Notes: generated by a model from the letters alone, not told the origin. A DNA stretch of 64,000 nt from Saururus chinensis (GCA_035235625.1 CP141147.1:29928756-29992755); one strand, 5' to 3'; shown: positions 32,777-46,789, counted from the first letter of the stretch. Numbers and translations: made by a program.

Positions 32777-35700
32777 TATGAGAACTCTTGTCTTAAACCG
32801 GTTTACTTTCAATTTTATTTATTATTTAATAATCATTATGTGGTTTAAGCTATTTTTGATCGATTTTAATGTTTTTCAAAAATAAATGTGGTTTCTAAAG
32901 GTTTTAACCAAAACTAACTTTACTTTTATGAGTTTTAAGTGAATTTAGGTCAATTGTGAATTTTAGGGAATTTTTTAAAAATTAGGGTTTAATGACGAGA
33001 CCCGTCTGTGGGCTCATAGTCAAATTTAGGGTTTTTGGTCCAAAGAATCCCAGACATTAAAATAAGTCATTAAAAAAAATTTTAAAATTTTCTTGGTCCC
33101 AATTTTGGTTTAAATTGCCAAATTTCCTACTTATAGTTAAGAATTTTATTCACACCCCAAGTTTTATAGGAAAGGGCTGAGCCAAGGAATCTAGAGCCTA
33201 ATCTCTAATTAGGCCAAAAGAGGAAGTGATTAGAGGTAAGATTTTCTTAATTTTTTCTTAATCATTAAGGTTTTTCATAAACTTCTCTTAATCTCCTCCT
33301 TTTGCATTGATTCAATTCGTTTTCAAGCCATTAAATCACTTATTTACACTTCTACTTCATACCCTAGCTTTTAAATTTTGGTTTTTATGTCTCCAAAGCT
33401 TTAGTCCTGGATTTTTCTAATGATTTTTAAGTTTAAATCAGATTTAGGTGGGTATTAACAAGAAAATCATATTTTTGGAAGGTTTCGAAGGTGATTGAGG
33501 AGCTAATCCAACTCAAAACAAGGTGAACGGTAATGGATTTAATCTTAGCTCTCCTATGTTTGAAAAATCTCGATTTTCATATGTTTTACTTGAATGGGTT
33601 TCATATTTAGGGCTTTAATGGTAGATTAATAAAAAATTAATCTTTTGCCTTGATTTCTTAGGGTTTTGATTTGAAATATCATTTGCCTTGATTTCTTAGG
33701 GTTTTGATTTGAAATGGGTTGATTTAGCATTTTGGAATGTTTGATTGAATTTTCATGATATTTGAGGCTTTGATTGAAGGATTTAAGTTTCATTAATGGT
33801 ATCTCGGTTTGGTTTTCAAAATAAGGAAGACGAACTAGATCTGTCGTTATGGAGATCGATCGCCCTTGCAAGTCGATCGATCAGCCAAATAGAGTTGCAA
33901 GCTGATGTTCAAGCTAGCCGATCGAATGCCCTTTCAGGTCGATCGATCTGCTACATAGCGGATTTAGGCATTTTGGGTTTTTATGCTTATTTTGGTATTT
34001 TTACTCCTAACTAATATTTCTAATGTTTATTTGTAGTGTTTTGAGTTAGAATAAACTATTGGAAGGATATGTTATTTAGGTTGGGGATTATGAAGCATGC
34101 TTAAGTATTATGTAGAATTACCATGATTATGGTTAGACATGTTAGCATAGATTTTCTCGAATTTATGGTTGATGAAATTATTATGCTTTAAGTATGTTTC
34201 TAGCAAGGTTACTATATGATAATGATATGTTATTTTATAATATGAATGAATTGTGGGTGAATAGTGATATCATGTTCTAGCTTCATGTGTATAATAATTA
34301 TGCTTGTAAGAGTTGAACATTTGATTTCATATGAATTGAATGATGATTTACGATAGATTTCACAAATGATTTCAGTTGGTAACTATGATTAGATTTCATC
34401 GAAGCATGTGTGTATTGCCTTATGAGTTATTGTCAAAACATTGTCATGTGCTTAGAAATGTATGAACACACACATGTGGGAAAATTATTATTATGAAATT
34501 GTAGTCGTTTATGATTTGAATGTGATGCACGTGGAGACTGATGGGATAACATTTCATGTGTTGGAATTTATGTAGAGATTGCTCACGTATATATCATGCT
34601 ACATGCATCATGAAATAGAATTCATATATGAGACTTTACCAATGTTTAGCTGTGTTTGATTGATTGGACGCAATGGTGTGAGATTACGTGCTGGATTAAT
34701 TGATCGTGAGCTTAATCGGAACTTGGCTGGTCCAAAAGGACATGATTTCGATTTGAGTTCCTGTGTGGAACAATGGATAATCCCCGGGTTGAGTTAAGTC
34801 AATTTGAGTTGTGTGGGGATGAGTTGTGTACTTATCTTGAGGTTGAGATTTATTGAGATAGTCATCTGAACCCTAAAAATCCAGAGTGGTATGCCTTCGT
34901 GCACCAGCTACCACGTGTTCTAGGGTTCCCTGTGTGGGAATTCGGGCTCTCCCCCATCGCTGTAGATGTCCCAGGGTGAACACACTTGCTCTAGGCACTC
35001 TGTGTGAGAATCGGGAATCCTTGGCCAGGATTGTCCTGGGCGAGCAGACTTAGGGGTTGACTACCCCGACACTTTATATTTCACGTGTAGAAATCGGACT
35101 ATGTCCTGCCTATGTGACAATGATTGTATTCACTCCTTGATGGAGGCATTCATCATTTGTGATGATGCATGTGTATTATTATGCCCAGGATTGCATAGGT
35201 TGTGTAGGGATAATGTGACATACGTGATTATGAGTTATGGAATGGATGTGATATGAATGCATGATCAGAATTGTATGATTGAGACACTATTTATGCAGGT
35301 TTATGTGATATGAATGCATAATTTGAATCGTGTGATTGAGACATTATTATGCAGGTTTATATGATATGGTTGCACGATCAGAAAGTGTGTGAGAGATACT
35401 TCTCATGCGGATTATGTGTGATATCAGGTTTTATTATAATTGGATAAGGATCATTACTTATGCAGGATGGATGCTAAGTCATGACATGATTATTTATTCC
35501 CTGACTTATATATGTTATATACATGCTAGATCTTTTACTTATAGGTAAGTAGGGATTTAGTAAGAGGATGATTTGAAAATGGTATACCATGTCATTTATG
35601 AATCTGAATTGCCACAATGATATGTCATGATAATCTTTCTAATTTTGTCGTCGTAATCAAACCATTACTGAGTTTTGCACTCACCCCATTTTGTATTTTG

Positions 35701-36167
35701 TTTTGGGGCTACACGGCGCGACATGCAGACACGCAGGATACCTTATATGAGGGATGACATGAGTATCTATGGGATTAACTTTTATCACATTCTAATGGTA
35801 TTTTACTTTCTGATTTTCTCATTTCTAGAATTTGAGAACACCGTGTGGTGGATTATGTATGTTGCACATGTTTATTTGTTGCAGTTAGACATCTCTGAAC
35901 TTTTCGGACCATGAGCCATGTGTAGGCTCCAGAGATTATGATGTGGGATGAGTGTGAGGATGATTATGATGATTTATTTGATTATCCTTTTTATCCTTAT
36001 TACTCTTGCTCAAAGGATGTGAGGTGCGCTACTCCATTAGTTGAACCGCCCGTATGAGGGGCTAAGTCTTCCACAAATTCGATAATATGTTCAATTTTGT
36101 CCCCCCCGCACGCTGACCAACCCTTGGACCGGGTTCAGCTCGGGTTAGGTGGAGCCGGGGCATGACA
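32777..36167 (-). mobile_element. Large LTR-like element R1 (3.39 kb)
   Basis: On the minus strand it starts TGTCATGCCCCGGC and ends with a CCGGTTTAAGACAAG...CATA terminus equivalent to the CTTACA end of R2 and R3. It is bounded by a 5-bp duplication, GTAAC (32772-32776 and 36168-36172, plus strand). It shares length and order with R2 and R3. No reverse transcriptase, gag or integrase frame is present, so the simplest reading is a solo LTR of a retrotransposon with very long LTRs; a non-autonomous LARD-like element is the alternative. Open frames inside are unsupported. Confidence 0.75.
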
Positions 36168-36172
36168 GTAAC

Positions 36173-37599
36173 TCTATCATCCCATTGGCAGCCCTAATCA
36201 ACATGTAACATTCATCATGGGGATCTGAGGCTTCTATGAGGGCCACGACTAGTTGGCAGCCGGCTGGGCTTGCAGCTGAGGGTGGCTGGGTGGGGTGGAG
36301 TACTTAGAGACCATTGGCGAAGATGACACATTTGTGGTACTCCCATTAAGTCAATGTTTTAAAAATTGGCCCGACTACTAATATGGAATGGTAATTGGGT
36401 TACACTTTTTATGGTTCAACTGGGCATGAACCCAATTTAGCAAGGATTTTATAATAAATAAACCGCAACATGCACTTATACATAGGCGTGGAGCACCTCT
36501 AAGATGAGTAGGTTCAAGGCTCAAGGAGGTATTTCTCTCAATATTTTGACATTTACCTTTCTCTAAACCTTCTTTTCTGCATTTTAAAGTTATTTTAAAC
36601 TCGATTTAGCTCCTTTAAAGTGCGTTTTAGCTGATTTAATGATGTTCTACGCAATTGCGGGTCAATTTTGCTATTAAATACTTCAAATAGAGGAAAATCT
36701 TGAGAAGAGGGAAACTCTAGAAAAAGCATCTTAGGAAGAGGAAATACTCTGCCCACCATGACCAAGACCCCAAGAGAGAGCAAAGTAAGCAATTTTAATT
36801 TCTAAATCAATAACTGATTTTTAAATTATTCTTTTTGGGCTATGCCCAAAATTTTGTTTTAAACTATGTCATTATGATCCCTAATGACACCTTTATTACG
36901 TTGTAATGAGATATTAAAGTCTAGATTTTGAAAACGCCTTCTATTCGTTGAATGGAATTTTATGATGTTATAGGTGTTCATACTTTCTAGATAGTTTCAT
37001 TATTAGCAAATTAGTAATTATTAATTATACTACACTTGGCTCCAGCACACATAGGAATTAGGATATCATCGCAAAATCTATTTTTTTTTCTCTTGTTGCC
37101 CCATAAGCATAGGTATAAGTCGTTTTGGTATCACAACATTCTATGAATGAAAGATTTATCTAATTTTAAAAATATTTAACAAATTATGCAAATAAAATAT
37201 TTATTTAATTTTCTTAATAATTTATCTAATTTTATATATGATGTCATGTTCTATAAAATAGTATTAGACGATATGCAAAACTACGTCTAAATTCTATCTT
37301 ATTTAAATATTTAAGATGTTATCTGATAAATATATAAGCAACTAACATCCTAGCAATATTGGTATGATCTAAATACTAATTAATTATCATTTTATTCTTT
37401 AAGAGCGAAAAGGCTTTGAGGTGTCAAAGGATTGTTATAGCTTTTGCACACAAAGGATGATCTTGTATATATAGTAAAAGGAAAATTTATTATGATATGT
37501 TTGACCCCCAGTCAGGTTTTGTCCTTCAAGGAGATAACTTGTGTGCATTAGATATCCATGGAAGTAGTGTTTGTTATCATAGAGTACAATTGAAGTGAA
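36173..37599. other. Intergenic DNA between R1 and the S1 repeat
   Basis: No gene supported. It is AT-rich with no paired repeat ends that I could define. Confidence 0.4.
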
Positions 37600-38242
37600 A
37601 GATCTTGGAACTTACTCTTATTGTCCTACATTATGTGTTCTATTTAATTTTTTAGAATAAATTAAAAATAATTTATTTAAAAAAATAAAATAAAACACTT
37701 AATATGAGATGAAGAGAATAGATTTTTGTGCTTTTTACATTATGTTTTTGTTATATTATAATTTCATTTATTTCAATATGAGAGAGAAGGAGTAGTATAT
37801 TGTTCTCTTATGTTATATTTTTGTTATGTTTGTCTCATGCCCCCTCTCTGGACAATCTATATATTTCTCTCGCAATGAATACTTATTTTAACAAAATAAA
37901 ATAAGTGATAAGACAAAAGGTGAAAGGATAGTGTGGTTGAGAGGGGAGCAGCCTATTCGAAAGAATGTTGGCCTCGGTCATGCTTGTTTGCTTTGCCATG
38001 TAACATTTTTAAGATTTAAATAGACCTTTGTTGTTGTTGTTATTGTTATTTTTATGTAATAGCCTCAAATGTAGATAGGGGGACGGTCCAAGTGGGGCAG
38101 ACTAATCTAGTGACTTGGTTAATATGCAATAATTGAAAGAATAAAATGCTAATATTACTTCAAGTTTGAGCGGTTGATCATAAGTTCATGACTTTGCAAA
38201 CTTGAATGTAATACAACCAAAAATTAATCTCTAGTCTAACAT
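37600..38242. repeat. Dispersed repeat S1, left part
   Basis: Colinear with 60480-61080 and 61800-62480. Shared words include gataagacaaaaggtgaaag, ctttgccatgtaacatt, tgctaatattacttcaagtt and gttcatgactttgcaaa. It is interrupted at 38242 by R2 and resumes at 45272. The start is approximate and overlaps a MITE-like AT-rich segment (37640-37760) also present in the other copies. Confidence 0.7.
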
Positions 38243-38571
38243 TGTCACGCCCCGGCGTTACCTGACCCGAGCCGAACCCGGTCCAAGGGCCGGTCAAGCG
38301 CGCAGGGGCGACAAGGGGAAGTTGAGAAACGGTTTAGCAGAAGACTTAACCCTAAATACGGGCGATCTAATAGAATTGCGGAGTACGCACATTCCTTTGA
38401 GCAAGAGTAAATAAGTAGAAAAGAAAGAAAGTCGTTTAACTCAAAATAAACGACTAGTCTCAAACCCACATGCTTAGTCAACCATAGCCCACTCTGGCTC
38501 AAAAATAAGTCTTAGATAACACAACTATATAAAGCAACATAAATCCCACAGAGAACCATACACAAAGGTTC

Positions 38572-40210
38572 TGTGACAACCCAGATCCGAGGTAAGTTTT
38601 ACTATTAGAATTTTTATATATTATTAGAGCATTATTTTGCTTTTGGAACCTAAATGAATATTGTAGAACTCTAAAAACTGAACTTAAAGGTTTTTGAAAC
38701 ACTTGATTCAGAGATAGTGACCATATGTAGCGATTGTGGAAGCGCGCATCATTAGCGGGCCCACGATAAAACTACGATAAAACCTATCCTTGAGTGGTCT
38801 TGTTTTGAAGGGCTCGTCGATATGAGTCCATCGGTACCAAGAACGCGTAATTCCGAAATATAGGTAAAAAGTTAGTGCTATTTAAAGATTTGAAAAAAGA
38901 AAGAAAAAAATAATATTTTATTTATAGCGGACTAGAAATTAACCACGCGACACGCAACGTCGCGTGGTTTGTCCGTGCGGCGGGCCCGCGACCCGTGTGT
39001 GGGTCCTCACCGCGTGGCCCGCGCGGACCACGCGCTGGTCGCGGTCCGTCCGCGCGACACGCGGGTTCCGCATTACAACGCAGAACCGCATGACATGCAC
39101 GGTTCCGCGTGGCGGAACTGCGCCGTGCGACGCGTGGCGGACACACATCACGCATCGCACGGTTCCCTTCTCCTATAAATTCCACCGCCTTCTCTTTTCA
39201 CCATTCACTTTCACCTCTAGTCAAAACTTCTGACCCTCCGTTCTGAGCCGTTTTAAGTCCGATTCGACCCGTCCAAAAGGCGTTCCTAACTAAATCGACT
39301 GTGTCGGACGCTGTGACGGGGCCAGATTTTTAATACAAGTCTTCTACGAGCATGAATTTTCTACTCCAACTTTAAGGTAGAGGTCTTAAACTCTAGTTTA
39401 TGCTCTGCTTATATGCTCTAGTTTTTATGCGTTGTTTTATTTCGTTATGCTCATATGCTTGAGTTTTCTAAGAAATGTCATACACATGATATGTTTTACA
39501 TACCTTGAATTTTTGTCAGGGTATTTACGTTTTCCGAATAATTTTGGGGTTAAACCTTGAATGATAATATTTCTAGATACTTACCGAGGAAATGATCGGT
39601 ATCTAGCGCGCGCATATAGGTATGGAGTATCATGGGAAAACTCCTGCCTTCTGAGCTTCCTGTTGCCCCATGAGCACCGGAGGAACGCCGTTCGGTATCA
39701 CGGCTCTGGATTTATCGTCATCGGACGAATCAGTGTTTTCCAAAATTATTCTGAATTTGTTCTGAAAAAATAAAATTATTATAATCTTTTGCTTAGCATT
39801 AAATTAGATTTTAATTCCATCTACTGAGTATAAAAATACTCACCCACCCACAGACTCTGCAGGTAGTAAAACCAACCCGGAGGGGTCAACCGAAGAATTA
39901 TCTGTTTAGTCTCTTTTAAATACTTTTAAACCTCTGTAATATTATGTTTTTAGGCTTGGCTTGTATTTTGTAATTCTGTAATATGATCGCTCTACGTACA
40001 ATGTACTATGAACTGGGTTTTAATTTTCTACTACGTTATATGTAATATTTTAGCTATGCTTCAACTCCAAAATTCCTGTCTTATGTCGACTTATGTTTTT
40101 GATCCGTACGGCAGACCGTCACGTTCGGTTTCACGTGCGATGTAACACGTGCCGAGCGAGATAATAATTATGCTAATTATGACGTGTATTATTTTCTGAC
40201 GGTCGCCACA
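38572..40210 (+). mobile_element. Nested solo-LTR-like element N1 (1.64 kb)
   Basis: Begins TGTGACAACCCAGATCCG, ends GGTCGCCACA, and has a perfect 5-bp duplication GGTTC (38567-38571, 40211-40215) inside R2. A TATAAATT promoter-like word lies at about 39173. It shares ggctcgtcgatatgagtcca and ttttaagtccgattcgac with N2. 38940-39165 is strikingly GC- and CpG-rich. All reading frames across that stretch are compositional artefacts. Confidence 0.8.
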
Positions 40211-41630
40211 GGTTCTAAACAAAATAGCATAAACAAGGGAAACAATCCACAAAAGAAAGGTCTCCACGATCACGTCCATGTCATCTCCGATCTTTCCTCA
40301 AAGAGGAGATCCTGTCTGTCGGCGTATCGCGCCACGCAGCCCCAAAGCAAAACACAATAAAGAGGGGTGAGTTTAAACAAACTCAGCAATGGTTTTCTAA
40401 TATACTATCAGCATCGGCAACACGACGACATAACAATATAATTATTCAAATCAAAGATTGACAAGATGTAATATTTTTTGATCACACATACACATCACCT
40501 AAACCTGCATCATAATGTAAAATCCACATAGTGCCATTCACATCATATCAACATGTATGAAATGTATCTCAAACACACCATTTCTAATCATGCATTCATA
40601 TCACATAAACCACATTCACCCTACACAACAAACGTGTCAACCACATGATACACAATCATGCATAGTATTCATAATAGACATGCATCAATACAAATGGTGA
40701 ATGCCTCCATCAAGGACTAAACACAAGTATTGCCACACAGGCAAGAACACGGTCAAGGCCACGAAGGCGTGTCATGGTCCAAAATTCTACATAAGAATTT
40801 AAGAAGTTCGGGGTTGTCAGTCCCTAATTGTTGCGCACCCCAGACGATCCTGGCCAAGGATGTCACATTCTCACGAAGAGAATCTAGAGCAGGGGTGTTC
40901 GTTTTGGGACATCTCCTGCGATGGGGAAGAGCCCGAGTTCCCACGTAGGAAACCCACGAACACATGGTAGCTGGTGCAAAGAGCATATCATACTGGATTC
41001 TCAGGGTCCAGATGACAATAATAATCTCAATCGCAAGACAAGTACGCAACTCGTCTCCCATATAATTCCACTTAACTAGACTCAACCCGGGGAGTGCACA
41101 TGTTCCACACAAGAACTCAAATCGAAAACATGTCCTTTCGGACCAACCAAGTTTCGATTAATTCACCGAGCGATTAATCCGGCAAGCAATCTCAACCATC
41201 GTATACAACTGATCAATTCCGATTAACCAACGGTAAAACCTCGTTCATGAAGTCCAATCCATGATGCATTATGTCATGATATTAAACCAAATATAAACCA
41301 TGAATTCCATTTAACAAGACTCAACCCGACTCGGAGTGTGCACGTAAAAATACCTCTATGTCGACTCTAGTCCTCACGTCCCATACCATGAGTATTCGTG
41401 ACGCCATAGAAGCAAATTTAACTAAGCACTAGTGCAACGAACCTTAGAGCTATCCATCGACATAATGTGTCCCATACCACAAGTGTCTAATGGTTTCTCA
41501 TAGGCTGTTCTACACAGGACTTAAATCGAAAACATGTCCTTTCGGACCAACCAAGTTCCGATTAATTCAACGAGCGATTAATCCGGCACACAATTTTACC
41601 ACATTGCATCCAATCAATCAAATTCGACTA

Positions 41631-43356
41631 TGTAACGACCCGTTTTTCGGTTACGCTTAACCCGGGTGGGTTAAGGGTAATTTAGTAATTTGAGGTTAGT
41701 GTTAGGGGGTTTTATTAGGTGAAATCCCCGTATCCGGGTAGAGCTCGGAGTAACGAGCGTGGCGAATCAAAGAACACACGAAACGGAGGTCGGGAACGAA
41801 AGTTATGACCTCGGGAAGTGTGCCACATGGGCGGGGCCTGCTCGAAAAGTGCGGGATAACCTACCCATGTGTGGTCTAGTTTCGAAGGGCTCGTCGATAC
41901 GAGTCTATCGGTACTAAGAACGTACGATTCCGACCTCGGGAAAAAATGTCATATGGGCGGGACCCACTTTGAAAGTGCGGGATGACCTACCCATGTTTTC
42001 GTCTTATTTCGAAGGGCTCGTTGACACGAGTCCATCGGTATCAAGAGTGTACGATTCCAACATCAATGTTGGAAGTTATCGCGTTTTGAGGTTAAAATAT
42101 TATTTAAATAAAATAATATCTTTATGGATAGGATCGACGACGCAGTGGATAAGACTGACGACAAAGCGGATAGGATTGATAGTGGATAGGATTGCTGACA
42201 AAGCGGATAGGATCGATAGTGGATAGGCTTGCTGACAAAGCAGATAGGATTGATAGTGGATAGGATTGCTGACAAAGCGGATAGGATTGATTGTGGATAG
42301 GATTGCTGACAAAGCGGATAGGGTTGACATGTGTCAACCTCACATCTATCCAATTCTTCTATAAATAGCATCCTTGACATCCAGAAAAGGGAAAGAAGAA
42401 GGAGAATTCTCTCCCACGTTTTCCTATTTCTCTCCCACGTTCAGAAACTTCTATTCTTCGTTTCTCACTCATTTTAAGTCCGATTCGAGTCATTCTTGAG
42501 GCGTTCCTAGCTAATTCGAGGGTGATCTACGCAATGGCATAGTCCATCCCTCAAGTTGGAGCTCCTAGAAGAGAGGAACGAACCGGGGCAAGAGGAGGCT
42601 ATGTCCGCTGTCTCCGGAAGGGGAGGACGCCCAGAAATGAGCAGCCCGAATACCGCTACCTCGTGAGACATCAGGGGAGTAAGAGTTTCTTACCTCCTAT
42701 TTTAATTATTTAACGACATGTGCTAGTTATGACGTGTTATGATATGATCCATATGTTTGTTATGCTTATATGATATGATGTGTGCTTTTATGTCATGATG
42801 TGTGCTTTTGTGTCATGATGTGTGTTGTCTCGCTCTACGGGAGAGCGAGACGTGTGGTGTGTGTTCGTTCTCGGCTCAGTGATGGAGCGAGACATGTGAA
42901 TGTGATGCATCCGCTCTGGAATAGAGCGAGGCATGTTGTGGTGGTCATGTGGTGCTCGTCTCTATGATAGAGCGAGATGTGTGTTGCCGGTGTTTTATCG
43001 GGTTTTTGTATAACTCCGATTAAATATTTGAAGATACGTATTTTCTACGTATGTGTTTTTGGTATGCCAGTTGTATGTAGTAGCCAATAGGCAGAACTAC
43101 GTCCGGATCCGATCGTATTGGAGTAACATCGTGGATGTTATCCGATATGTACGTAGGCAACCAACGGCAATGCAACGTTGGCCCGGTCCGAATTAGTTAT
43201 ATAATTAGGCCAGTTCTTGCCTACGCGCAATAGAGCGCTAAAGTTCTGTAGCGTGTAGAGGAACGAAAAGACTCTCGCACTCAGAGTGTGCCGCTCTTGG
43301 TTCTGGGTTTGGTTTTCATCGATTTCAGGACCCCCGGCCCGGGTCGGGGCGTCACA
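41631..43356 (+). mobile_element. Nested solo-LTR-like element N2 (1.73 kb)
   Basis: Begins TGTAACGACCCGTTTTTCGG and ends GGGGCGTCACA, with a perfect 5-bp duplication GACTA (41626-41630, 43357-43361) inside R2. R3 supplies the uninterrupted sequence (attcgattaatcacgatgaa). A TATAAATAG word lies at about 42361. It is related to N1 and contains a 37-bp minisatellite and a second, looser array of gagcgagac words (42830-42975). No coding capacity. Confidence 0.8.
42129..42330. repeat. 37-bp minisatellite in N2
   Basis: Units start at 42166, 42203, 42240, 42277 and 42314 with exact 37-bp spacing, each reading gcggataggattgatagtgg followed by ataggattgctgacaaa; diverged half-units precede 42166. 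It produces long repetitive open frames on both strands that are not genes. Confidence 0.95.
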
Positions 43357-45271
43357 GACTAATCTCGATAAAGCCTCAATTGGAAATTCATTTTCATGAT
43401 GCATGCAACATGGTACATATGTAGGCAAGGCATACCTGAATCCTAATTCATGATAAGTGCTCTCATCAGCCCCTCATGCATCATTCATAATCATAATATC
43501 AATCCTTATCATCATCATTAAGCCCCACATGTGTGTGTGTACCTAGTAGAAGCACTTCACTCAATGCATATCAACATGCTTGAAATTAACTCACTACCAC
43601 ACTACACATGTGAATTAACATCTAATCATTAATTCCAACGGAAATCATAGGAGAAGAATCATTGAAAATCATAACTCAAATCAAAGCTTAACCACAAGCT
43701 AAACACATATAAGATCATTCACTTCATCCTTGAGCCATGACATTCACTAACATTCACACATCAATTAACCACATCTTATCATGACATATCAGTCCATTAG
43801 TATGTTGTAGCTCTACTGAAAATATACTCAGCCATAAAGAATCAACCACTCATAATTTCAAGATGGCAATTCAAACATCGTATATCCAACCACAAGCCAT
43901 TCGACATAACTCTAAATATATATATACCACAACTTTAAAACATCCATGGTATACCCTTCCAGTAGCATACTATAGCTCAAAACACTCCACATGCATATAA
44001 AAATGATATATCAGGGGAGAAACATCGAAATAAACAACATACATACAAAGGTTAATTTCTGCAGTGTAGCCGTTCGAACGCAATCCAGGGCCGTTCGATT
44101 GGCTAAACAGGATATGTGCCAAAATTGCAATCTTGCCGTTTGAATGCCCTACATGGCCGTTCGAATGCCAATAAGGCAGATTCGACCTTTTTCTTCCTTT
44201 CGCATTTTCAAACCGAAACTCCATTGATAAAACTCAAAATCACCATCTAACAACCTAAATGCCATTAAAAGTCCACCATAACTTCCAGAATGCTAATCCA
44301 CATCATAACAAGATAAAACCCTATGAAATCGGGATTAAACATTACCATTTACTAATCATGCCATTAAAGCCTTAAATCAAGTAAAACCATTCAAAATAAA
44401 CCACAAAATCAAGAGTTTTACCATAGGAAGACTGAAAATTTGAAAGTCCATTACCTTATCCCTTGATTAGGCTTGGGTTTGATGGTCACCCTTCTTGAAA
44501 ACCTTACAAAGACATAGAGTTTGAATTAAACTCCATCAAAACCGATTTAACATAGAAAACCCTAATCAAAAACTTAGATGTAGGGCTTGTTGAACATAAA
44601 AATCGGATTTTTAGAGCTAGGGTTTGAAGTAAAGATGCAAATCAGTAGTTTTGATGTTTAAAAACGAATCAAAACAAAGGGGAAATGGTAGATCTAGAAG
44701 TGATTAAGGGAAAGGCTAGGGTTTAGGGCTTAATTAGAAGAGACTTACCTTAAACACCTTCTAATCCGGGCCTAATTGGAGATTAGGCCTGACCTCTCCT
44801 TCTCAGCCTATTCCCAAAATGGGAAATGGCCCAGGTCTGGCCTTTTATAGTAGATTTTGGGGTGTGAATGGGTAAATTGTGGGGTATGAATAGAAAAATA
44901 GGTTAAAAATGGGTAATTTAGCTATTTGAGCACTAATAAAACCTAGAAAAATTATGAAAATTTTTATAAGAGCTTGTATTGATGTCTAGGTTAATTTGGT
45001 CCAAAAAAACCCAAATTTTAACGGTGGGGCCCACAGGGGGTCCTGCCAAACCCTGATTTTTGAAAAAATAGTGAAAATTCAAAAAAATCCCAAAAATTCA
45101 CATTTGATTCAAAATCACTTAAAACTAGTATCTGTAAAGTTGATTTTGATTAAAACCATGAGAAACACCATCTATCTTTGAAACCACCGAATAAATAAGA
45201 AAACATGTTAACCTCACGATAACCGATAATTAAAGTGAAACGAAAACCAGTTTAAGATCAGAGATCTTACA

Positions 45272-45530
45272 AACATAGCTTTATAATAAATAATGGCAAC
45301 AATGATAGTAATCCCAAAAGTATTACTTGCTGGATACAACTGATCTTGGGTTAGAAAGGAACCCTTAGTACAATAGTGCTTTTTTCAAAAGATTTCTAGT
45401 TGGAGGTCGTACTACACAAGCCCCTGCCCAGTGGCGTTCCTCATTCCCTTGCCACAAGACTATGTTAGATGGCATGACCTTTCACACTATGAAAACTTAT
45501 ATTAGTTGTAATACCCCATCTAATTTAAAA
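45272..45530. repeat. Dispersed repeat S1, right part
   Basis: Continues S1 after R2. acatagctttataataaata, acaatgatagtaatcccaaa and tgctggatacaactgat match 61080-61200 and 62480-62600. tagatggcatgacctttcac matches 62614-62635. Confidence 0.7.
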
Positions 45531-46789
45531 TAAAATAAATATTAAAAATGTGTCGATTTATAAACTACATGTCAAGGATCAGTATACTAGAGTAACTCAA
45601 ATGTCTATTATGCAACATTTCCAAATACAATGCTTTTACGTATCAATTATCACAAATATATGCAAAATTAATAAAAAATGGATAATTTGGCTACAAGAAA
45701 CTTTCTTCATTTTCTTTCAACTTTGTAGCTACCCTTGCATAATCTGAAAGTGGGTGAGTATATTCTCAGTAGTTTTGAATTAAATTCTATAAACATACTT
45801 TACTAACCATTGCAAGTTAAGGTGGATAAATACTTTCCACAAATCCATATAATTATTCAAAATCTGGCATAATTAAAAAAAATCAAACTAATTAGAGAAT
45901 GGATCATGATATCAAATGACTTATACCAGCATTCATAAGGCAACAGGAGACATTAAGAAATAGATTTATTTATAATATCTAAGCTCTTATGTGTGCTAAA
46001 GCCACGTGTAGTATCTAGAATCATTATATTAATAATGGTTTATTAACTAAAGAACTATTCGGAAAGTGCAAACATCCAAAACACAAGAACACTCATTCAA
46101 AAGATAAAGGGTATTTTCAGCACAGAGTTTTCTTTTGACATAACCCTGAAAGAATCTTTAGAAAGACTAGTTAATCCTAGCAAAACACAGATTTAGAAAG
46201 TAAGATCACCTACTTTGACTTTTTAGGATCCTAGTTGCAACAATTGAAGCTTTTCCTTGAGATTTTCCTTATCATGGAGGAGTAACTCGTGAAAACAACT
46301 TACCACCACTTAGAGCGCCCTCAATTTAGTCAAAAATGTATTTCAAAAAATTGCTCACAATTATGTATTCTACCAACATATGAAACATATAAAGATTGAT
46401 TGTCACTTTGTCCATCATCATCTGCATGTTGGAACTCTTTCTCTTCCATTAGTCATCTCTCCAATTGACCAACATCTTCACCAAGACTCATATTGTGGTA
46501 AGATTTCAATTTTCGTTGAGCGAATTCTCAATGTTGCCCACATCTAGAGTGGAGGGGATATTGTCAATGTTTACCTTAGGTTTAACATTATAGAGGGTAG
46601 TTAAGTCAATCTAGTCAATTGTAATTTTCTTATTGTTAAGTCTTCTTTAAGTGAATGATAATTAGGACTTTTATTGTGAATAGGGTTAGGGTTATTCTTT
46701 CTTTGATTAAGAGGGTAATCCCTTCGTTATTGTATTGAACATAACTTACCAAAAAATACTCTCTTCTTTTCTTCCTACAACTTGTCCTA
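45531..46789. other. Intergenic DNA, possible LTR relic
   Basis: No gene supported. 46530-46790 (tgttgcccacatctagagtg followed by a T-rich stretch with gggttagggttattc) has the feel of a copia-type LTR, but no partner or target duplication was found. Confidence 0.35.

Larger units (their letters stand above)
38243..45271 (+). mobile_element. Large LTR-like element R2 with two nested insertions
   Basis: Starts TGTCACGCCCCGGCGTTACC and ends GATCAGAGATCTTACA, flanked by a perfect 5-bp duplication AACAT (38238-38242 and 45272-45276). Uninterrupted repeat copies S2 and S3 show the empty site (ctgaacatagcttt, ctgagcatagcttt). Total 7029 bp; subtracting N1 and N2 leaves about 3.65 kb, the size class of R1 and R3, to which it aligns. 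No retroelement proteins were seen. The TTTTATAGTAG TATA-like word near 44852 lies in the position expected of an LTR promoter. Confidence 0.8.

Noticed and set aside
38922..39233. Four overlapping frames in the GC-rich part of N1
   Set aside because: Open on several frames at once because of high CG content; low-complexity Arg/Ala/His products inside a solo-LTR-like element.
42063..42380. Repetitive proteins (FVSNPIHYQSYPLC-type) on the minus strand
   Set aside because: Products of the 37-bp minisatellite, open in three frames as expected for a period not divisible by 3.
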